A stretch of 5,093 nucleotides of DNA from Paracoccaceae bacterium (GTDB taxonomy: Bacteria; Pseudomonadota; Alphaproteobacteria; Rhodobacterales; Rhodobacteraceae). The stretch covers positions 1 through 5,093 of the forward strand of contig PXDM01000541.1 of the NCBI GenBank assembly GCA_003565055.1. The letters are read 5' to 3'. Within the stretch, counting starts at the first letter, position 1, and every line of letters begins with the position of its first letter. The notes under the pieces were generated by a model. It was not told the DNA's origin and searched no databases. It saw nothing but the letters and a program-made list of their open reading frames with translations. Position numbers and translations under genes: made by a program. Positions 1 through 5,093 of this stretch are shown in pieces.

Positions 1-1362
1 ATCGGGCGAGAAGGCGACGCTGTAGACCCGGAACACATGCCCACGCAGCGGCTCGCCCAGCGCCGCACCCGTCGCAGGGTCCCAAAGGCGGAGCGTGCCG
101 TCATCGCCCCCGCTGACGATGCGGCTGCCATCGGGCGAGAAGGCGACGCTGGTGACCTGGCCCTCATGCCCTCGCATCGGAGCATATACTGGCGCGCTGG
201 TTTCGGTGTCCCAGACCCGGACAGTGCCATCTTGCCCCGCGCTAACGATCCGATTTCCCTGTGAGGAGAAGGCAATGCTGTTTACCCGACCATCATGCCC
301 GGTCAGAAAATCACCCAACGCGTCACCGGTCTGAACGTCCCAAATCTGGATCGCTCCGGAAAATAACGCCTGTGCAACTAGGAGTTGATCCGATGAATAT
401 GAGATAGTCACATTTCTCCATCTTACGTAACGGTCATCTCCTATTCTCAGCGTGTCTCCCAGAGCGGTGCCAGGTTCTGTATCCCAAAGACGGAGCGTCT
501 CGTCCACGCCTCCGCTCACGACGTGCCGAGCGTCAGAGGAAAAGGAGATGCTGAAAACCCCGCCCCTGTGCCCGTGCAATGGGTTTCGAACAGCCCTTCG
601 AGTTTCAGTATCCCAAAAAAGAAGTGCGCCGTCCCACCCTCCGCTGATTATGCGACTGCCGTCAGCAGAAAAAGCGACGCTGCTGACCGAGCCCTCATGC
701 CCGCGAAGGGGCTCGCCAATGGGCGCGCCGGTGCCGGCATCCCAAAGGCGCAGCGTGCCGTCATTGCCCCCACTAACAATGCGGCTGCCATCGGGCGAGA
801 AGGCGACGCTGGCGACTCCGTACTCATGCCCCCGGAGAGGCTCGGCCAACGCGGGGCCGGTGGCGATGTCCCATAGACGTATGCCGTCACCGCCCCCGCT
901 GGCAATGCGGTTGCCATCGGGCGAGAAGGCGACGGCCGTGACCCCACGAGGAAACACGTCCTCATGCCTGTGTAGGGGCGTGTCCAGCGGTGCGCCGGTG
1001 ACGCTATCCCAAAGGCGTAGCGTGTTGTCGAAGCCCCCGCTGACGATGCGGCTTCCATCGGGCGAGAAGGCGACGCTGTTGACCCAGCCTTCATGCCCGC
1101 GAAGGGGCTCACCCAATGTTGCGCCGGTGCCCGGGTCCCATAAGCGCAGCGTGCCATCTTCACTTCCGCTAACAACAACATTGCCATCTGGAGAGAAAGC
1201 GATGCTCTTGACCCAAGCCTCGTGTCCTTGGGCAGGGGGGGCAATAGGCCCGCCTGTTTGGACGTCCCAAAAAAGCACGTAGCCGTGGCCGTCTCCCGCC
1301 GCAATTCGTTGCCCGTCTTGTGAGAGAGCGACGTGCGGGCCGGCTGCATCGCTGGCCAAAAG
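1..1362 (-). repeat. WD40-encoding repeat array in the TIR-STAND gene (ten full blades plus a partial)
   Basis: Blades begin at about 1362 and then at 1227, 1098, 969, 831, 702, 573, 444, 300, 171 and 42, the last cut by the window edge. Most are exactly 129 bases (43 codons) with the framework GHE..V.SVAFSPDGSRIVSGG.D.TLRLWD..TG....EPLR. Blade 4 (969-832) has a four-residue insertion before its first strand and lacks one residue before IRLWD. Blade 8 (444-301) is 48 codons and degenerate. More than seven blades implies two propellers. If the total is 14, about three blades plus the rest of the eleventh lie beyond the window. Confidence 0.9.
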
Positions 1363-3489
1363 TTCATATGGGCGTGTGTGGGTCAGTGCAGTGCTGATGG
1401 CCCGAAATGCAACAGATTGTGTCGGAAATGGCCCAGCATCGTCCTCTGGCCAAGCCCCCAACACTAACTTAAGTGCATCCACTGGGCTTGTTTCTGCTTG
1501 CGACAACGCAAGCAGCGCCAACGCATCGACGCGGGATTGAGCAGCACGCGCCGCCTCGGCAGATGCGATCTCAGCTTGTTCACGCGCTTCGATCTCTGCG
1601 ATGCGCATGCTGTGATCGCGCTCGTACGCGAACCATGCCACGCCAAGCAGCGCGAGTAGCAGCACAGATATCGCGTAGATGCCACTGCGGATACGCCGAG
1701 CGGTCTTCTCCCGCTCATCCCGAATGCGCTGATGCTCGGTCCTTGACCAGTCCAGAAACCGCCGCTCGAGCGGTGCCAGCCAAGCCCCCTGCGCCTGTCG
1801 CAGCGCCTGAAACCGCTCTTCATCGGCCAGCGAGGTCAGGTGCGTCGTGCCTTTCCCCGCCGCCGCCCAATCGTGCGCGCGGCGCATCAGGTCGGACAGG
1901 GTGCGCAACGCGCCCGCATGTTCGATCAGATACTCGTGCAGCCGCGGCCATTGCGTGATCAGCGCCTCATGCGCGATCTCGACATGGGCGGCGCTTGTCT
2001 GGACCAGACGACCACAATCCTCGCCCGCCAGCCGGTCGATCAGACGGTTCTGGTCGTCATCGAATTCATCGCGCGCGGCGATGCGGCGGGTGGCCCCGGT
2101 GTCGATTTCGCTCAGCCGGATCAGGCGGATGAAGATCGGCATCAGCCGCGCGGCGTCGTCGGGGGGCAGGGCTTGCTCGACCCTTTCGGCCTCGCGCCCC
2201 AGCGCGACCAGCGCGCCGCCGTTCATGGCATAAGCCCCCAGCAGCCCGCCATGCTTGTCCCGGTCGCGCCAGGCGAGGCTGAGCGTCATCTGCGCCAGCG
2301 CCAGATCGCCGGGGCGGTTCGACAGGTCCTTGCGCAGCCGGTCGATCAGGTTCTGCTGTTCGGCCTCGTCGCGGTGCCCCGCCAGCACCAGCGGCCCGCG
2401 CACGATCTCGGCCAGATCGACGGGTTGTTTGAGGTTGAACTGCGCTTCGGGCGGGCGGATCATGGGCCCCAGCCCCTCGACCCCGCCAACAAGGTTCAGG
2501 TGGTCTGAGCGCAGGGTGATCAGGATGTGCAGCCGGTCGCCCATTGCGTCGGCGAGTGCTGCGATCAGGCGGCCGAATTCGGGGCGGCGGTCGCGGGGGG
2601 TAAGGGTGACGAGTTCCTCGGCCTGGTCGATGATCAGCAGCGTGTGGGTGCTGGCCGGATCAAGGCCACAGCGCAGGGCGAAGGCGGGGTCGGTCGTCAG
2701 CGACTGACGCAAGCTGGCGATGGCGGCCTGATCGCGGCCGAGTTGGCCGGCGGCGGACTGAATGGCGTCACGCAACTGCTCGTTAGGGTTCTCGGTGGGG
2801 CGCATGGTAACGACATGCCAGATCGGGGGGGCATCGGCGCTGGGCCGATCTTCGCGCAAAGCACCGCCGCGCCAAGCATGGCCCACCCCGGCCATGGCGA
2901 GCGAGGATTTACCCGCGCCGCTGTCGGCAACGATGGTCACCACGCGGTGGCGGCGCAGCAGGGCCAGAACCTCGTCGGTTTCGGCGCGGCGGCCAAAGAA
3001 GCGGTCGGCCCAATCTTCGGACATGCTGCGCAGACCGGGGAAAGGGTCGTGGGTCAGGACAGGAAGCCCGTCCTTGTCGAGGCCCAGCGCAGCGCGGAGC
3101 AGGCGTTGCAGCGCGTCCGGGTCGTTCAGCGGGTCGCGGATGGCGTGGTAACGCTTGACGAAGGGGGTGAGGCTTTCCGAGCCGCCATCCTGCAGGATGG
3201 GGATGATGCGAAAGCTCTCGTCCTTGACTGCGCGCGACAGGGCGAGGTCGGTCTCGGCCCGCACCCAGTTGCGGATACCTTGGCTGCCGACGATGACGGC
3301 AAAGGCACTGGCCGCGCCGATGGCGGCTTCTAGTTGTGACTGCCAGGTTTTGCCTTCTTCCAGATCATCGACATCCAGCCAGACCTTCAGCCCCGCCGCC
3401 TGCGCATCAGGGCTGGCCAGCAACCGCCGCTTCAGGTCGATGGCGGCGGCTTTGTCGGGGCCGGAGTGGCTGAGGAAGAGGGAAGGCAT
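1..3489 (-). CDS. TIR - STAND NTPase (nSTAND1) - TM - WD40 repeat protein, 3' end beyond window
   Basis: Likely ligand-triggered STAND sensor with a TIR effector. The frame is open for 1163 codons and runs off the window edge, so the C-terminus is missing. Seen: residues 1-135 are a canonical bacterial TIR (LFLSHSG strand, KVWLDV strand, loop with EEGKTW, AVIVG strand, WVRAE with the expected catalytic Glu79, IIPIL at 95-99). Residues 149-560 form the NTPase: entry motif DRFFGR near 162-167, Walker A ADSGAGKSS at 188-196 ([AG]xxxxGK[ST]), Walker B LLIIDQAEEL at 284-293, LRSD at 326-329, and the winged-helix HEALITQWPRL at 507-517 typical of nSTAND1 proteins. A hydrophobic segment at 604-623 follows a basic stretch, then a charged helix to about 665. 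Ten complete WD40 blades and part of an eleventh follow from about residue 710. Known of families: TIRs of this type often cleave NAD+, and STAND NTPases oligomerise on activation. Inferred: phage or non-self surveillance. ATG 3489 has a GGTGAG site 7 bases upstream. GTG at 3501, also in frame and overlapping the upstream stop as GTGA, would add four residues but lacks a good site of its own. Confidence 0.93.
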   Translation of the reverse strand, partial: MPSLFLSHSGPDKAAAIDLKRRLLASPDAQAAGLKVWLDVDDLEEGKTWQSQLEAAIGAASAFAVIVGSQGIRNWVRAETDLALSRAVKDESFRIIPILQDGGSESLTPFVKRYHAIRDPLNDPDALQRLLRAALGLDKDGLPVLTHDPFPGLRSMSEDWADRFFGRRAETDEVLALLRRHRVVTIVADSGAGKSSLAMAGVGHAWRGGALREDRPSADAPPIWHVVTMRPTENPNEQLRDAIQSAAGQLGRDQAAIASLRQSLTTDPAFALRCGLDPASTHTLLIIDQAEELVTLTPRDRRPEFGRLIAALADAMGDRLHILITLRSDHLNLVGGVEGLGPMIRPPEAQFNLKQPVDLAEIVRGPLVLAGHRDEAEQQNLIDRLRKDLSNRPGDLALAQMTLSLAWRDRDKHGGLLGAYAMNGGALVALGREAERVEQALPPDDAARLMPIFIRLIRLSEIDTGATRRIAARDEFDDDQNRLIDRLAGEDCGRLVQTSAAHVEIAHEALITQWPRLHEYLIEHAGALRTLSDLMRRAHDWAAAGKGTTHLTSLADEERFQALRQAQGAWLAPLERRFLDWSRTEHQRIRDEREKTARRIRSGIYAISVLLLALLGVAWFAYERDHSMRIAEIEAREQAEIASAEAARAAQSRVDALALLALSQAETSPVDALKLVLGAWPEDDAGPFPTQSVAFRAISTALTHTRPYELLASDAAGPHVALSQDGQRIAAGDGHGYVLFWDVQTGGPIAPPAQGHEAWVKSIAFSPDGNVVVSGSEDGTLRLWDPGTGATLGEPLRGHEGWVNSVAFSPDGSRIVSGGFDNTLRLWDSVTGAPLDTPLHRHEDVFPRGVTAVAFSPDGNRIASGGGDGIRLWDIATGPALAEPLRGHEYGVASVAFSPDGSRIVSGGNDGTLRLWDAGTGAPIGEPLRGHEGSVSSVAFSADGSRIISGGWDGALLFWDTETRRAVRNPLHGHRGGVFSISFSSDARHVVSGGVDETLRLWDTEPGTALGDTLRIGDDRYVRWRNVTISYSSDQLLVAQALFSGAIQIWDVQTGDALGDFLTGHDGRVNSIAFSSQGNRIVSAGQDGTVRVWDTETSAPVYAPMRGHEGQVTSVAFSPDGSRIVSGGDDGTLRLWDPATGAALGEPLRGHVFRVYSVAFSPD
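1621..1680 (-). other. Predicted transmembrane segment between NTPase and WD40 array
   Basis: Codons 604-623 of the second gene encode a 20-residue hydrophobic stretch rich in Ala, Leu, Val and Ile, preceded by the basic ARRIRS and followed by a charged Glu/Ala/Arg-rich helix to about residue 665. By the positive-inside rule, the TIR and NTPase side would be cytoplasmic. The same layout (STAND NTPase, one hydrophobic helix, WD40 array) is common in nSTAND1-type proteins. Whether it truly spans the membrane cannot be told from sequence alone. Confidence 0.65.
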
Positions 3490-3496
3490 AGGTTTG

Positions 3497-3502
3497 CTCA
3501 CC
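3497..3502 (-). promoter_or_regulatory. Shine-Dalgarno site of the TIR-STAND gene, overlapping the upstream stop
   Basis: GGTGAG lies 7 bases before ATG 3489 and contains the TGA stop (3500-3498) of the upstream gene. Ribosomes finishing gene 1 would sit directly on the initiation region of gene 2, which supports translational coupling and co-production of both proteins. Confidence 0.6.
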
Positions 3503-5048
3503 CGAATGAACTGTCAAAGTCACTGCTAAATGACTTGCCAGTTTTCTTATCATGGGGATTGACAGTAGCTTTCTCTGTCTCATCAACCGCCTGACATATC
3601 GCCTCAATCAGCGAATTGAACGCAGCAGGTTTGTCGAGCGGCATTTGGACGAAGTGATAGCCCTTCAACGCGTCTGGCGGCTCGGTTGGGATCGCGCTAC
3701 TGATGAAAACCGGAATGATCCGGGGTTGCCCCGTCTTGCGTTGCAATTGCCGTGCCAGTTCCAATTCACCGTGTTGCATGAAGGCGAGGTCTTTATCGCC
3801 GACAATGAAAAGCGCGGCGACCGAGTTTTCCAGCGCGTCGCGCGCGCCTTCATCGGGGCGCGGATTGGCCATTGGGTCGAGAACGGCTTCGACCACATTG
3901 CGCTTCATCATTTCGGGATGTGCGAAAAGCTTGTCGAGCAGCTTGCGCTTATACGGTTCGTCCTCGGGACGTGTTGTAACAAACACCTGATGCGCGGGCG
4001 GATCAAGAAACCAGACGATGACCTTTCGGTCGTCACCGCTGCTGACGATGCGGTTGCCATCCGGCGAAAAGGCAGCACAATTCACCGGGCGCTCGTGCCC
4101 CCCCAACGTTGTGCTGGTGCTTCCGTCCCACAGGCGCAGCGTGGTGTCACCACTCCCGCTGACGAGGCGGCTACCATTGGGCGAAAAGGCGACGCTATAG
4201 ACTGAGCCTTCGTGTCCTCGCAATGGCTCGCTCAATGGTGCGCCTGTGCTTGCATCCCAGAGCCTCAGCGTGCGGTCTTCTCCCCCGCTGGCGATGCGGC
4301 TACCATCGGGCGAGTAGGTGACGCAGAGCACCTCTGCCTCATGTCCCCGAAATGGTTCGCCTAATGCCTCACCTGTGCTTGCATCCCAGAGCCTCAGCGT
4401 ACCATCTTCTCCCCCGCTGACGATGCGGCTACCGTCTGGCGATAAGTCGACGCTTCGGATCCCTGAATCATGCGCGTGCAATGACTCTACAAGTATCGAG
4501 CCTGTGCTGACATCCCAGAGCCTCAGCGTACGGTCTTCCCCCCCGCTGACCATGAGGCTGCCTTCCAGCGAGAAGGCAATGCAAGACACCTGGCCCTGGT
4601 GCCCTCGCAGGGAGGTGCACCGTTCAGATATGATGTTCCCGTCCCAAATGAAAAGTTCTCCGCCCCAACCCCCGCTACCGATATGGCTGCCCTTTGAAGA
4701 GAACGCAACGCAACGGATCGGACCCTTATGCCCTCGGAGTTCCAAAAACCGCTGCCCAGCACCGCGCCGCGCTCCGGTCATGATGGCACTATCCAACTGC
4801 GCCCTTGACAGATTGCAGCCAGACAAATCTGCGCCCGAGAAGTCGAACCCGCTGAGATCAGACGCCCCGAAATCCACTCCGCGCAGATCCGCGCCGCGAA
4901 AATCGCGCGCGGGGTCCAGACCCGCCGCGCGCGCCAGGGTCGCGAAATCGCAGCCGGGCGTCGAGACCATCGCGGTAAGCGCGGTTTCTGCTTGTGCAGG
5001 CAGCGTGACGGGGACAGCGGGATCTTCGGGGGAATCAGACCTTGTCAT
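3498..5048 (-). CDS. Pentapeptide-repeat / WD40 / C-terminal TIR-domain protein (516 aa)
   Basis: Probable signalling or effector protein of a conflict-type operon; no named gene recognised. Seen: residues 1-48 are a short leader region. Residues 49-88 form about eight pentapeptide repeats (DLRGV, DFSGA, DLSGC, NLSRA), expected to fold as a right-handed beta-helix. Residues 106-349 hold six WD40 blades (WD motifs near 136, 179, 222, 265, 308 and 347). Residues 353-488 look like a divergent TIR domain: beta-strand VFVTT, then FIVG at 414-417, Glu428, and IIPVF at 444-448. This domain aligns with the canonical TIR of the next gene: Glu428 falls 13 residues after Ile415, as Glu79 falls 13 after Ile66 there, and IIP begins 16 residues later in both. 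The Trp four residues before that Glu is Met424 here, so NADase activity is uncertain. The last 25 residues are polar and unassigned. No signal peptide or membrane segment is visible, so it is probably cytosolic. I chose ATG at 5048 over in-frame TTG at 5063 because a GGAGGG site lies 7 bases before the ATG and overlaps the TTG. It is first in a two-gene operon. Confidence 0.9.
   Translation of the reverse strand: MTRSDSPEDPAVPVTLPAQAETALTAMVSTPGCDFATLARAAGLDPARDFRGADLRGVDFGASDLSGFDFSGADLSGCNLSRAQLDSAIMTGARRGAGQRFLELRGHKGPIRCVAFSSKGSHIGSGGWGGELFIWDGNIISERCTSLRGHQGQVSCIAFSLEGSLMVSGGEDRTLRLWDVSTGSILVESLHAHDSGIRSVDLSPDGSRIVSGGEDGTLRLWDASTGEALGEPFRGHEAEVLCVTYSPDGSRIASGGEDRTLRLWDASTGAPLSEPLRGHEGSVYSVAFSPNGSRLVSGSGDTTLRLWDGSTSTTLGGHERPVNCAAFSPDGNRIVSSGDDRKVIVWFLDPPAHQVFVTTRPEDEPYKRKLLDKLFAHPEMMKRNVVEAVLDPMANPRPDEGARDALENSVAALFIVGDKDLAFMQHGELELARQLQRKTGQPRIIPVFISSAIPTEPPDALKGYHFVQMPLDKPAAFNSLIEAICQAVDETEKATVNPHDKKTGKSFSSDFDSSFG
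4002..4733 (-). repeat. Six WD40-encoding repeats in the first gene
   Basis: Blades begin at 4733, 4604, 4475, 4346, 4217 and 4100. The first four are exactly 43 codons (129 bases) apart; the fifth is 39 codons because its WD-to-GH loop is four residues shorter. Blades 2-4 are very alike at base level: LRLWD is encoded as CTG AGG CTC TGG GAT in all three. Blade 5 uses CTG CGC CTG TGG GAC, closer to the style of the second gene. Blade 1 (FIWD) and blade 6 (VIVWF) are the most diverged, as is usual at the ends of a propeller. Confidence 0.9.
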
Positions 5049-5055
5049 CGGGATT

Positions 5056-5061
5056 CCCTCC
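5056..5061 (-). promoter_or_regulatory. Shine-Dalgarno site of the pentapeptide/WD40/TIR gene
   Basis: GGAGGG lies 7 bases before the ATG at 5048. It is a near-ideal site and it decides the start. The upstream in-frame TTG (5063-5061) shares a base with this site and has no comparable purine tract in the few bases visible before it. Confidence 0.8.
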
Positions 5062-5093
5062 AAGCTGATAGCAGGACCCGTGCTTCTTCAGCA

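Noticed and set aside
43..1227. Regular 129-base repeats that could be taken for a CRISPR-like or satellite array
   Set aside because: The repeat unit is in frame, has the WD40 protein pattern, and varies at codon level as a coding repeat does; there are no short palindromic repeats with unique spacers.
452..1282. Long open frame on the + strand (276 codons) over the WD40 array, with similar ones at 37-334 and 4018-4205
   Set aside because: Exactly antisense to the WD40 repeats; it translates into a periodic Pro/Ser/Arg-rich sequence that merely mirrors the 129-base repeat. The minus-strand frame has coherent WD40 protein motifs throughout.
1840..3333. Open frames on the + strand at 1840-2508 and 2527-3333
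   Set aside because: Antisense to the NTPase and TIR regions of gene 2. High GC and codon bias leave the opposite strand free of stops; no recognisable domain is seen in the translations.
1..3489. Gene 2 as a pseudogene or truncated gene
   Set aside because: Every codon from 3489 to 1 was read and no stop or frameshift found; the open 3' end is set by the window edge, in the middle of a blade.
3552..4205. Open frame on the + strand, 217 codons, over the C-terminal TIR of gene 1
   Set aside because: Antisense shadow of a well-supported coding region; the product shows no family motifs.
5061..5063. TTG as the start of gene 1, giving a protein five residues longer
   Set aside because: The TTG overlaps the GGAGGG ribosome site that serves the ATG at 5048, so it is unlikely to be the initiation codon.
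5064..5093. Possible extended -10 element (TGCTATCAG on the minus strand) upstream of gene 1
   Set aside because: It matches the consensus only partly, no convincing -35 is visible, and only 45 bases of leader lie in the window, so the promoter or a further upstream operon gene cannot be judged.

Overview
The window holds two genes, both read on the minus strand, that together occupy almost all of it. It looks like an accessory, conflict-type locus from a GC-rich proteobacterium. Codon use rich in GCC/GGC/CGC and the general style suggest an alphaproteobacterium, possibly Rhodobacterales; this is an inference and is weakly held.

Layout, in the direction of transcription (right to left). At 5093-5049 there are 45 bases of leader ending in a strong Shine-Dalgarno sequence. 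At 5048-3498 is gene 1, 516 codons: a short N-terminal region, about eight pentapeptide repeats, six WD40 blades, then a divergent TIR domain at the C-terminus. At 3489-1 is gene 2, at least 1163 codons and cut off by the window edge: an N-terminal TIR domain, a STAND-class P-loop NTPase of the nSTAND1 type, a predicted transmembrane segment with a helical linker, then at least ten WD40 blades and the start of an eleventh. Gene 2 was found by reading the minus strand codon by codon from the window edge. There is no stop in frame from 3489 to 1.

The genes are 8 bases apart. The ribosome binding site of gene 2 lies over the stop codon of gene 1, so they are very probably one translationally coupled operon. 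TIR domains in bacterial conflict systems commonly consume NAD+ or make NAD-derived signals. STAND NTPases act as ligand-triggered oligomerising switches, and WD40 propellers serve as recognition surfaces. My working model is that gene 2 is a STAND sensor/effector with a repeat-based recognition domain, and gene 1 is an NTPase-free TIR/WD40 partner. This fits an anti-phage or other self/non-self surveillance unit, but no function is proven by the sequence.

The most notable signal is in the WD40 repeats. They share a nearly constant 43-residue framework, but the differences concentrate at a few positions, spaced like the hypervariable sites of fungal HET-D/HET-E incompatibility proteins. Gene-specific synonymous codon signatures in the blades indicate local duplication within each gene.
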